This document shows positions 43,113 through 50,931 of a stretch of DNA of 64,000 bases, piece after piece. Numbering within the stretch: the stretch's first letter is position 1; each line of letters opens with the position of its first letter. The DNA comes from Mycobacterium simulans. GTDB taxonomy: Bacteria > Actinomycetota > Actinomycetes > Mycobacteriales > Mycobacteriaceae. The notes under the pieces were generated by a model. That model had not been told where the DNA came from, made no database searches, and saw only the letters and a program-made list of their open reading frames with translations. The DNA lies in the NCBI RefSeq assembly GCF_900232995.1, contig NZ_OCVX01000003.1:573772-637771 (forward strand). Reading direction: 5' to 3'. A program made the position numbers and the translations under genes.

Positions 43113-44005
43113 CCATTACGACTGTTCGCCCAGGCGGTTACCACCTGTCCGTCCTTATTCAAGGCGACTGTTGCGTCTTTGCCAACGTATTTGTAAGTCC
43201 CACCGTACTGGTCCGGCTCAAATTTCGGCGGTCCGATCGGATTCGCAACAGCATCCTGCAATGCTCTGTCGTTGACGCCGTGACCGTCGCGGCCGTTAAC
43301 TTGCTCCGCTCCATGACTGGTAAATCCGGAGATTCGCGTAGGCGGCGGAAATGGCGGTGTGTCCGTTGTCTCAGGTGGTCCATGCGCAGGTGACAGCGCA
43401 GGCTCTACCTGCACGCCCAACGACCGCAGTCTGGCTTCGAGCGCAGCCTTTCTCGCATTGAGCACCCCGGAATCAGCAACGCAAGCGTCAAAGGCTGCCC
43501 GCTCTTGCGGCAACACGAAAGGGCGGCGTAGGCATCGGTCGCTATACCGAGCCATATCGCGCTTAAGGTCCTCGTAGGCTTTCAGCGCCTGCGCTGCTGA
43601 CATATTTGCTGGCTCCAGCGGTGGTTCGGGCGGCGCTGGTTCCCTTCTCCACGTGTGGTTGTCGACAGCGTGGATCGCACCCTTGCGGTTTTCCATGATG
43701 GCGCTACCAGACGTGGCAACACCGCTGCTGCGCGGGACAGGCTGGCCGAACTCGGAGACGGGTTGGCGCCAATGCGCTGGAGCCATGCCCGCCATCTGCA
43801 CAGCGCCGGTGTTCAGCTGTGCGGCGATGCGCTGGTTTTCGGCGTGCAATAGCGCCGCGTGGTGGGCAATGTAATTGCGGTGGCCCATCGCAGCGGCCTG
43901 GCGAGCCGCTCGTTCGTCCGCCGATCCCCGGACGTAGTTGTCGGTGACCGACAGATCCTCTCCCACACTGAAATCGTCGGCCTCAGCCTCAGCGATGGCC
44001 GCCAA
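43097..44005 (-). CDS. Polymorphic toxin, main part with C-terminal toxin domain
   Basis: 302 residues from the ATG at 44005; the frame is open to 44023. The middle is helical and Pro-rich. The C-terminal 80 residues form a distinct cassette: TSHGAEQVNGRDGHGVNDRA, then a GGTYKYVGKDATVALNKDG strand pair and AWANSRNGWR. The conserved H, R, D and the paired strands resemble BECR/DUF4258-type RNases (CdiA-CT-like), but I cannot confirm the family. It is a frameshifted continuation of the WXG-type frame at 43989-44321. An immunity gene overlaps its end. If functional it would be exported by an ESX system and act on nucleic acid in a target cell; this is inference. Confidence 0.65.
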   Translation of the reverse strand: MAAIAEAEADDFSVGEDLSVTDNYVRGSADERAARQAAAMGHRNYIAHHAALLHAENQRIAAQLNTGAVQMAGMAPAHWRQPVSEFGQPVPRSSGVATSGSAIMENRKGAIHAVDNHTWRREPAPPEPPLEPANMSAAQALKAYEDLKRDMARYSDRCLRRPFVLPQERAAFDACVADSGVLNARKAALEARLRSLGVQVEPALSPAHGPPETTDTPPFPPPTRISGFTSHGAEQVNGRDGHGVNDRALQDAVANPIGPPKFEPDQYGGTYKYVGKDATVALNKDGQVVTAWANSRNGWRNP

Positions 44006-44321
44006 CGCTGCCTCTCGGGCTCCCTAGCAGAGTGTCGCCGCCGCGTTCGGCGACCTCGGCGATGGTGTGTGCGTGCGTGACGGCCTGTACGACCGCCAGC
44101 CGGTCAGCGTACGCGGCGTTGAAGTACGACACCGCGGTCTGCCCCGTCCATTCGGCGCCGTTGGGGCTGTTGACCTGATCGACGTAGACATCGGCGGCCT
44201 GTTGCAGCCGCTCTGCCTGGCCACGCCATTGAGCAGCCAAACTACTCAGCGTGGCCGCGGTCTGATCGAACGCCTCGATACGCGAGCGCGTCAGCCCCCC
44301 GACGCCGGCCACAGCCGCCAT
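43989..44321 (-). CDS. WXG100-like N-terminal part of the toxin (frame-shifted)
   Basis: 110 residues. The helix-WxG-helix plan is clear: SRIEAFDQTAATLSSLAAQW, then GAEWTGQTAVSYFNAAYADR, the N-terminal domain also seen in Rv0026/Rv2077c-like mycobacterial T7SS substrates. The frame ends GSPRGSVGGHR at 43989, but the other frame continues naturally (AREAALAAIAEAEADDFSVG). One base change in the GGG/CCC runs at 44017-44024 would fuse the two into a protein of about 407 residues. Either the gene is inactivated, or the shift is translational, or it is a sequencing error. It lies three bases after the EspC-like gene. Confidence 0.65.
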   Translation of the reverse strand: MAAVAGVGGLTRSRIEAFDQTAATLSSLAAQWRGQAERLQQAADVYVDQVNSPNGAEWTGQTAVSYFNAAYADRLAVVQAVTHAHTIAEVAERGGDTLLGSPRGSVGGHR

Positions 44322-44324
44322 GGG

Positions 44325-44609
44325 CTATGCCTTCGACGCAATGGATGCCAGCGCCGCCCTGTTAGCGTCCTCCATCGCGGTGAACGCGCCGGCCGCTCCG
44401 ACCAGCGCAGCCGACGCCACCGACAGGCGGTACGAAAACTGATCACAGTATCCACCGAACGCACTGCCAAAGCCGGCCGCGGCCACACCCGCCGTCTCCG
44501 TCGACGTCTCACCACTCCCCGCTGACGACGCTAGCTGTGCATGTCCCGCGACAACCCCCGACGCAGCCCGCAACGCAGCCGGAACTACATCCAGGTTCTT
44601 GCTGTTCAT
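44325..44609 (-). CDS. EspC-like (DUF2580) type VII secretion partner
   Basis: 94 residues of the EspC/ESX-secretion-associated family. MNSKNLDVVPAALRAASGVV begins a helix with the typical VxPAxLRxAA start, followed by GFGSAFGGYCDQFSYRLSVA and ALVGAAGAFTAMEDANRAAL. Such proteins pair with a WXG-type partner to form the ESX export signal. It is first in the operon EspC-like, toxin, immunity, so it is probably the targeting partner of the toxin. Confidence 0.72.
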   Translation of the reverse strand: MNSKNLDVVPAALRAASGVVAGHAQLASSAGSGETSTETAGVAAAGFGSAFGGYCDQFSYRLSVASAALVGAAGAFTAMEDANRAALASIASKA

Positions 44610-44878
44610 GCGGCCTCCTCACCAGCAGCGTACTGAGCAAAGACCCTACCGGCTCGGCAACCACACGCTGCTGAGGCAACCGAGGCGAACGATCCCAGGG
44701 ACGCGCCGTGCATCTGATTTGGCAACTGGGTTGGCAACAACACCGCAGCCGCCGGGCGGGCGGAACCACAATTAAGCTCTGCTTTCAGCAACGGGTGTGT
44801 ACGGCATCGCGGCGCGCGGATCCGGTTTGCTCAGAGCCGAAGCGAACGCCTCATGCCATGCGCGGCACGACTGCACCG

Positions 44879-46018
44879 CTACGCCGGGTCGATGGCCAAC
44901 CGGTAGCCGCGCTTGACGACGGTCTGCACGGCGTGCGGCGCCCTGAGTGCCGATCGCAGTCTGGTCATCGCGGTATCGACCGCGTGCGTGTCACCCCCAC
45001 CCCCGGGCAACAGTGCGAGGAGTTCGTCGCGCGACACCACCCGGCCAGGGTTGTCCATCAACCGCCGCAACAGAGCCATCGCAGCCGGTGGCATGGCGCG
45101 GATGGCGCCGTCGACCGCCACCGTTGCGCTGCGCACGCTGATGTCATGCCCTCCCGCCGTGCACTGGCGGGCGCGGCGCGGGACCTCGTCGGTGATCAGC
45201 CGGGCGAGCGCGCCCAGCCGGTAGCGGTCGGGGTGCACTGCCGGGATTCCCAGTCGACGCAGCGGCGCGGACGTGACCGGACCCACGCAAATCGCCGCAA
45301 CATGATTAGTCAGCGCGGCAATCAGCTCGGTCACACATCCAAGCGTCTTGGCGCGCTGCAACATTGACGCAACCGCCGGGGCGCTGGTGAAGCTCACTGC
45401 GTCGACTCGGCCTTGAACGGTCATCGCGATCAGCTGATCCATCGGTTTGCTGTCCGCGGGCGCCTCCCACCGATATACCGGCACCTTGATGACTTGTGCG
45501 CCCGCCAAACTCAGCGGATCGCAAATGTCGCCGTTGGGCTCCCATTCCGAGGCCGCACCATGCAGCTGCACCGCGATCCGCAGGCCGGCTGCCCCGTCGG
45601 CGAGCAGCCGATCCAGTACCTCCTGCGACGCCTCCGATTCCGGACTCCACTCCTCGCACAGCCCGGCCTGGCGAATGGCGCCACATGCCTTGGGTCCCCG
45701 AGCGAGGATGCGCGCCGACGCGAGTGAGGCGACCAGTTCGTCGGCCACATTCCAGCCGTGCGCAGCCTCGATCCAGCCGCGAAAACCGATGCCGGTGGTC
45801 ACGATCACCACATCGGGCGCGTTCTCGACGAGTAGTGTTGTGACGCGCCGCAATTCGATGTCATCGATGAGCGGCATGATGCGGATGGCCGGGGCGTGGA
45901 TCACGGTAGCGCCGCGGCGCTCCAGCAGGGTGATCAGTTCTTCGGATCGGCGTGCCGCCGTCACACCAATGGTGAATCCTGCTAGGGGTTCACTTGCAGG
46001 CGATTTCAACGATTCCAT
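44879..46018 (-). CDS. Uroporphyrinogen-III synthase-like regulator with C-terminal winged helix (Rv0260c type)
   Basis: 379 residues. The N-terminal 250 residues have the HemD fold (GFTIGVTAARRSEELITLLE; IVTTGIGFRGWIEAA; VSFTSAPAVASMLQRA). The C-terminal 100 residues are an OmpR-type winged helix (MALLRRLMDNPGRVVSRDEL, then DTHAVDTAMTRLRSAL). This is the Rv0260c architecture. It may sense a tetrapyrrole or couple siroheme/heme supply to nitrate genes. It starts inside the nirD-like gene (29-base overlap, ATG 46018) and closes the nar gene run, so it is a plausible local regulator. Confidence 0.88.
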   Translation of the reverse strand: MESLKSPASEPLAGFTIGVTAARRSEELITLLERRGATVIHAPAIRIMPLIDDIELRRVTTLLVENAPDVVIVTTGIGFRGWIEAAHGWNVADELVASLASARILARGPKACGAIRQAGLCEEWSPESEASQEVLDRLLADGAAGLRIAVQLHGAASEWEPNGDICDPLSLAGAQVIKVPVYRWEAPADSKPMDQLIAMTVQGRVDAVSFTSAPAVASMLQRAKTLGCVTELIAALTNHVAAICVGPVTSAPLRRLGIPAVHPDRYRLGALARLITDEVPRRARQCTAGGHDISVRSATVAVDGAIRAMPPAAMALLRRLMDNPGRVVSRDELLALLPGGGGDTHAVDTAMTRLRSALRAPHAVQTVVKRGYRLAIDPA

Positions 46019-46358
46019 CGGTCACCCGCACGTCGTAGACCGTTAGCGAGCGCGACTGGTCATCCAGGCACCGTCCATCACGCACAGAGAAGACCTGTTT
46101 CAGCAGCGGCGAGGCGACGGTGGGTTCGCCGTGGCGGTCGCCGGTGATTCCGCGCGACATCACCGCCGCCCCGCAGAACGGATCGATGTTGCCGACCGCG
46201 GCCAATGTCTGGTCGGTGAGCAAGAAGAGCGCCACCTGTTCGTCGCCCGGAAGCAATACGCACACCCCACGTCCCGGGAGCAATGAGTCCAGCCGGCATG
46301 CCCTTGTCCAGACGCGAGCATCCGTTGCGATACTGGGCCGTTCAACGAGTACGGTCAT
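45990..46358 (-). CDS. NirD-like small subunit, Rieske-type fold
   Basis: A 122-residue protein of the assimilatory nitrite reductase small-subunit family (CRLDSLLPGRGVCVLLPGDE, then VALFLLTDQTLAAVGNIDPF and LKQVFSVRDGRCLDD). As in many NirD proteins the Rieske Cys-His pairs are not complete, so it may not hold a cluster. No nirB is in the window, so it is an orphan here and may act with NirB elsewhere, or in nitrate respiration. It lies between narK3 (16-base gap) and the HemD-like regulator it overlaps. Confidence 0.8.
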   Translation of the reverse strand: MTVLVERPSIATDARVWTRACRLDSLLPGRGVCVLLPGDEQVALFLLTDQTLAAVGNIDPFCGAAVMSRGITGDRHGEPTVASPLLKQVFSVRDGRCLDDQSRSLTVYDVRVTDGIVEIACK

Positions 46359-46374
46359 GGCTTGCTCCTCACGT

Positions 46375-47817
46375 CTAAGCGGGTGCGACGGCTTGCGCGA
46401 CCGCTGCGGTGGTCCGGGCCGGCGCCCTACTCGGCGTGCGCACGTACGCGAACCAGGTGATCACCGCGCACAACACGTAGAAGCCGAGGAAGACCCAGAA
46501 CGCCATCGTGGCCGACTTCGCTGGCGACAGGTACGACGCCCGCAGCACCACGTTGATGCCGACGCCACCGAGCGCGCCGATAGCACCGGCGATGCCAATC
46601 AGCGCACCGGACATCCGACGCGACCAGTCGGCCTTCTCGGCCTGGCTAAGACCTTCCATGCTCTGCGCCTTCGCGTCGAATATCGACGGGATCATCTTGT
46701 AAACGGACCCATTTCCGATGCCCGTCAAGATGAACAGCACGACGAAGCCGGCGACGTAGGCAGCCAGAATGCCGCCCGATGGGCCGCCATGCCGGTCGTC
46801 GCCGACACCACCACAGACCACGAGCCAGCCAGCCGCGGCGATCATCGCTGCGAACGTGTACAGCGTGACCCTGCTGCCGCCGATGCGGTCGGATAGCCAG
46901 CCGCCGACCGGCCGCGTGATCGAGCCCAGCAGCGGTCCGATGAACGCGATCTGCGCGGCGTGCAGTGCCGCCTGTGCCGTCATCGCCGGGGTCACCTGCG
47001 CGCCGTGACTGAGGTTGGCCACGAAGCTAATCTGAAGCACCTGGCCGAACGCGAACGAAAAGCCGATGAACGATCCGAACGTGCCGATGTACAGCAACGC
47101 GATCAGCCACGAGTCGCGGTAGCCCATCACGTCGATCATTGACCGGCCATTGGTGCGCTGGTTGGTCAGATTGTCCATGAACAGCGCTGCGCCAACCGCG
47201 GCGATCGACAGGAGTACCAGATACACCGCGCAGATCCAATGCGGGGAGCGGTTACCCGCCGTAGCGATAACCAGTAGCCCGACGATCTGGATCGTTGCGA
47301 CGCCGATGTTTCCGCCACCGGCGTTGAGACCCAGCGCCCAACCCTTGAGCCGCTGCGGATAGAACGCATTGATGTTGGTCATCGACGACGCAAAGTTGCC
47401 CCCGCCGAACCCGGCGATCGCAGCCACGATCATGAACGTTGTGTAGGACGTGCCGGGATGGGCCATGAAATAGAGCGTTAACACCGCTGGAACCAACAAC
47501 ACCAGCGCGGCGAACACTGTCCAGTTGCGCCCGCCGAATCTCGCGGTCGCAAACGTGTAGGGCAGCCGCAGCACCGATCCGACCAGGGTCGGCATCGCGA
47601 CGAGGAAGAATTTTCCCGCGACATCGATGTGGTAGACGTTCTGCGGCATGAACAGAACCATCACCGACCAGATTGACCAGACCGAGAACCCGACGTGCTC
47701 AGCGAAGATGGACCAAATCAGGTTGCGGCGCGCGATCTTTGCGCCGCCGTTGTTCCAGGCGTCGATGTCTTCGGCGTCCCAGTCATCGATGGTGTGTTGG
47801 CGCGTCTGTAACGGCAT
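46375..47817 (-). CDS. narK3: Nitrate/nitrite transporter NarK3-like
   Basis: A 480-residue, 12-TM MFS transporter of the NNP family. It carries the two nitrate signature motifs (AIAGFGGGNFASSMTNINAF; ALIGIAGAIGALGGVGINVV) and RLPYTFATARFGGRNW in the helix 2-3 loop. It would import nitrate or exchange it for nitrite to feed the adjacent nitrate reductase. The pairing with the Rv0260c-type gene matches narK3 (Rv0261c) in H37Rv, where no nar enzyme genes lie next to it. Confidence 0.9.
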   Translation of the reverse strand: MPLQTRQHTIDDWDAEDIDAWNNGGAKIARRNLIWSIFAEHVGFSVWSIWSVMVLFMPQNVYHIDVAGKFFLVAMPTLVGSVLRLPYTFATARFGGRNWTVFAALVLLVPAVLTLYFMAHPGTSYTTFMIVAAIAGFGGGNFASSMTNINAFYPQRLKGWALGLNAGGGNIGVATIQIVGLLVIATAGNRSPHWICAVYLVLLSIAAVGAALFMDNLTNQRTNGRSMIDVMGYRDSWLIALLYIGTFGSFIGFSFAFGQVLQISFVANLSHGAQVTPAMTAQAALHAAQIAFIGPLLGSITRPVGGWLSDRIGGSRVTLYTFAAMIAAAGWLVVCGGVGDDRHGGPSGGILAAYVAGFVVLFILTGIGNGSVYKMIPSIFDAKAQSMEGLSQAEKADWSRRMSGALIGIAGAIGALGGVGINVVLRASYLSPAKSATMAFWVFLGFYVLCAVITWFAYVRTPSRAPARTTAAVAQAVAPA

Positions 47818-47923
47818 GCGACCACCGTACGAAAGTGTTGTTGCGGCAACGCTGCCCGCGATGACCTGCTTGCTACAAGTTGCTCACATACCGGTCGATG
47901 CCGACGGTGAGGTAACCACGGCG

Positions 47924-48667
47924 TTACACCCAGCGGCTACGCGCCGGTGGCGCTTCGGGCGCTACCCATGCCTTTGCATACCGGTTGCTGGACGCTTTCT
48001 GCGGGTCGCGGCTGCGGTAGACGAGGTCCGGGCGTACCAGGTATCCGATCGGCGCGCTGAACATATGCACCAACCGTGTGTATGGCCAAATACCGAGCAG
48101 TACAAGGACGATCAGCGCGTGCACCTGAAAGGTCCACGGCGCATCGGCCATCAGGTCTACCGACGGGTGCAGTGAAAACAGGCTGCGGAACCACGGCGAT
48201 ACCGTCTCGCGATAGTTGTAGCTGGCGAACACGTTGGTCAGCGTGTTGAGCATCCCGGTCACCAGCGCACCCGCCAGCAGCAGGTACATCAACTTGTCGC
48301 TTCGGGTCGTCGCCTTACGCACCGCCGGAACCGTAATGCGCCGGTAAAGCAGGATTCCCAGTCCCGCAACGACTGCGAATCCCGCAAGGGAGCCCATTGT
48401 GACCGCCATCAGGTGGTACACCCACTCGGGGATGCCGGCCGCTGATGTCCAGGATTCCGGGATCATCAGACCAACGACGTGCCCGCCGAACACGCCGAGC
48501 AGGCCAAAGTGGAACAGCGGACTGCCTAGTCGCAGCAGCCGGCGCTCATAGATTTGCGAAGAGCGCGTGGTCCAGCCGAACTGATCGGTGCGGTAGCGCC
48601 AGATATGGCCCAGCACAAACGATGTGAACGCGACATACGGCGCGATCATCCAGAGCAACCCGTTCAT
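47924..48667 (-). CDS. narI: Respiratory nitrate reductase gamma subunit NarI
   Basis: A 247-residue membrane cytochrome b with five transmembrane helices that takes electrons from menaquinol and passes them to NarH. Histidines for two hemes are visible (FTSFVLGHIWRYR in helix 1; HFGLLGVFGGHVVGL in helix 2; PFQVHALI-type region near the C terminus, here FQVHALIVLVLLG). The ATG overlaps the narJ stop (ATGA, 48664-48667). A 106-base gap separates it from narK3. Confidence 0.93.
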   Translation of the reverse strand: MNGLLWMIAPYVAFTSFVLGHIWRYRTDQFGWTTRSSQIYERRLLRLGSPLFHFGLLGVFGGHVVGLMIPESWTSAAGIPEWVYHLMAVTMGSLAGFAVVAGLGILLYRRITVPAVRKATTRSDKLMYLLLAGALVTGMLNTLTNVFASYNYRETVSPWFRSLFSLHPSVDLMADAPWTFQVHALIVLVLLGIWPYTRLVHMFSAPIGYLVRPDLVYRSRDPQKASSNRYAKAWVAPEAPPARSRWV

Positions 48668-49338
48668 CGGCGGCCTTCTACCATGAGCGGATCCATTGCA
48701 AATGGTTCCAGTCCGACGTCCTCGTCCGGGGGACCCTGTGCCGCCAACTCGGCGATCCGACGTCGGTCGGCCGTGCTAATCGGCGGCAGCGTCGCCAGGA
48801 CGGCGGCCAGAATGCCAGCGTAGCTAGAACCGCTATCCCGCAACGACAATCGGAGCAATTCCAGAACCGGGACATGTTCCGCGAGCAACCGTTCGCCCTG
48901 CAGGGTGTCAACCGTCGCAGCGAACTCGAGCACCAGCGGCAGGTAATCGGGCAATTCTTCGTCACCCACCTGCATCCCAGCTTGCCGGTAGGCGTGCTTG
49001 AAGCGGAGCAACGCCATGCCACGCTTGCGGGTATCGCCATAGGCATAGTAGGTCAGGTGCAAGCTGGCGCGCCGACGCATATCGAACGTCTCGACATACT
49101 GCTCGGCCAACCGCATAGGATCGCCCGGGGCAAACTCATGCAGGAGGAAGTCGAGTATTGGCGTACCCACCGCATCGGGCAATTCGCTTGCAGCAGCAGT
49201 CAATTGATCCAGCATTGCCAGCGTCTGCGGGCTGGGGTAATCCAGTAGCAGCGCGGCGACGCGCCACACCAGCCGTGCGTCACGCTCGGAGAGCGCGACG
49301 CTTCGTTCGGGCCGCCGCTGCAGCATGAGCATCTTCAT
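48664..49338 (-). CDS. narJ: Nitrate reductase assembly chaperone NarJ
   Basis: A 224-residue TorD-family chaperone that holds NarG during molybdenum cofactor insertion and membrane attachment. LLDYPSPQTLAMLDQL and FDMRRRASLHLTYYAYGDTR are family hallmarks. The start ATG 49338 (MKMLMLQRRPERS) overlaps the narH stop by four bases; the ATG at 49377 would add a tail read from within narH. It is coupled to narI downstream. Confidence 0.92.
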   Translation of the reverse strand: MKMLMLQRRPERSVALSERDARLVWRVAALLLDYPSPQTLAMLDQLTAAASELPDAVGTPILDFLLHEFAPGDPMRLAEQYVETFDMRRRASLHLTYYAYGDTRKRGMALLRFKHAYRQAGMQVGDEELPDYLPLVLEFAATVDTLQGERLLAEHVPVLELLRLSLRDSGSSYAGILAAVLATLPPISTADRRRIAELAAQGPPDEDVGLEPFAMDPLMVEGRR

Positions 49339-50930
49339 TTTGTTGGCACCAGCCCATCGGTACTCTTGCCATCCCAATTGAGCAGGTTGACCGTACGCGG
49401 CCTGGTGCCATTGCCATTGCCGTTGCCGTTCGTGAGGTGGAACTTGTCGGCCATGGCGTCGAACGCCGTCATTCCCGGACCACCGTCACCGTCGAGGCTG
49501 CACCCGGTGGCCAGCGCGTCGAGGCGGTGCGCGTCTGAACCTGCGCCGCTGGGGATCACGTAACGGTCGGCGTATTTGGCGATCGCCAGCAGCCGGTACA
49601 TCGATTCAATTTCTTCGCCTGTCAGCCGTACCGATGCCGGGATCGTGTCGTCGAATTCCTCGCCCAGGTTCGCGGCCCGCATGTACGAGCGCATCGCCGC
49701 AAGCCGTTGCAACGCAAGGCGAACCGGGCCGACATCGCCCGCGGTGAACAGCTCGGCCAGGTACTCGATCGGGACGCGCAGCGCGTCGATGGCGCCGAAC
49801 AAGTTGTTCTTGTTCTCGCCGTCGTGACCGGTCTTGGCGAGGATGTCGACGACCGGCGACAGTGGCGGTATGTACCAGACCATTGGCATGGTGCGGTACT
49901 CCGGGTGCAGCGGAAGCGCCAGTTGGTAGTCGACAATGAGCCGGTACACCGGCGAATTCTGCGCTGCCTCAATCCATTCCCCCGAGATGCCGGCGCGCTC
50001 CGCCTCCGCGACCACCCGCGGGTCGTGCGGGTTGAGGAAGACGCCGAGCTGGGCCGGATACAGGTTCTTCTCGTCCTGCACCGACGCCGCGGCCGCAACC
50101 GCATCGGCGTCGTAGAGCAGTACTCCGATGTAGCGCAGCCGGCCGACGCACGTCTCCGAGCACACTGTCGGAATGCCCACTTCGACGCGCGGGTAACAGA
50201 ACGTGCACTTCTCAGCCTTGCCGGTCTTGTGGTTGAAGTAGATCTTCTTGTAGGGACAGCCGGTGACGCACTGCCGCCAACCGCGGCACCGGTCCTGGTC
50301 GACTAGCACGATGCCGTCCTCGCTGCGCTTGTAGATCGCGCCCGACGGGCACGATGCAGCGCACGCGGGGTTGAGGCAGTGTTCGCAAATCCGGGGCAGG
50401 TAGAACATGAAGGTCTGCTCGAATTCGAGCTTTACCTCGTCTGATACCTTGGCCAGCAGCGGATCCCGGCCAATTTGCTCGGGGCCGCCGCCGAGGTCGT
50501 CATCCCAGTTCGCACCCCAGGTCACCTTGGTGTCCTGGCCGGTGATCAGCGACTTGGGGCGCGCCACCGGGGTGGTGTCCATCGCCGGCGCAGACAGCAG
50601 GTTCTCGTAGTCATAGGTCCACGGGTCGTAATAGTCCGACACCGTGGGTAGATCCGGGTTGGCGAAGATATTGAGCAGCCTGCGCAGCTTGGATCCCGAC
50701 TTGAGCGTCAGCTTCCCGCGCTTGTTGAGCGTCCACCCGCCCTTCCACTTTTCCTGGTCTTGGTACCCCCGCGGATATCCTTGTCCAGGACGGGTTTCCA
50801 CGTTGTTGAACCAGGCGTATTCCATGCCGCCACGGTTGGTCCAGGCCTGCTTGCAGGTGACGCTGCAGGTGTGGCAGCCAATGCATTTGTCGAGGTTCAT
50901 CACCATCGCGAGCTGAGCCATGACTTTCAT
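49335..50930 (-). CDS. narH: Respiratory nitrate reductase beta subunit NarH
   Basis: A 531-residue Fe-S subunit carrying electrons from NarI to NarG. Four cysteine groups are present: CIGCHTCSVTC; CEHCLNPACAASC; CRGWRQC with the tryptophan that marks the [3Fe-4S] site; and CTFC...CSETC. The C terminus has an unusual Asn-Gly repeat (NGNGNGNG) encoded by a short tandem repeat at 49405-49431. It starts at ATG 50930, with a second ATG (MAQLAMVMN) nine bases later. narG ends two bases upstream. Confidence 0.95.
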   Translation of the reverse strand: MKVMAQLAMVMNLDKCIGCHTCSVTCKQAWTNRGGMEYAWFNNVETRPGQGYPRGYQDQEKWKGGWTLNKRGKLTLKSGSKLRRLLNIFANPDLPTVSDYYDPWTYDYENLLSAPAMDTTPVARPKSLITGQDTKVTWGANWDDDLGGGPEQIGRDPLLAKVSDEVKLEFEQTFMFYLPRICEHCLNPACAASCPSGAIYKRSEDGIVLVDQDRCRGWRQCVTGCPYKKIYFNHKTGKAEKCTFCYPRVEVGIPTVCSETCVGRLRYIGVLLYDADAVAAAASVQDEKNLYPAQLGVFLNPHDPRVVAEAERAGISGEWIEAAQNSPVYRLIVDYQLALPLHPEYRTMPMVWYIPPLSPVVDILAKTGHDGENKNNLFGAIDALRVPIEYLAELFTAGDVGPVRLALQRLAAMRSYMRAANLGEEFDDTIPASVRLTGEEIESMYRLLAIAKYADRYVIPSGAGSDAHRLDALATGCSLDGDGGPGMTAFDAMADKFHLTNGNGNGNGTRPRTVNLLNWDGKSTDGLVPTK

Positions 50931-50931
50931 G

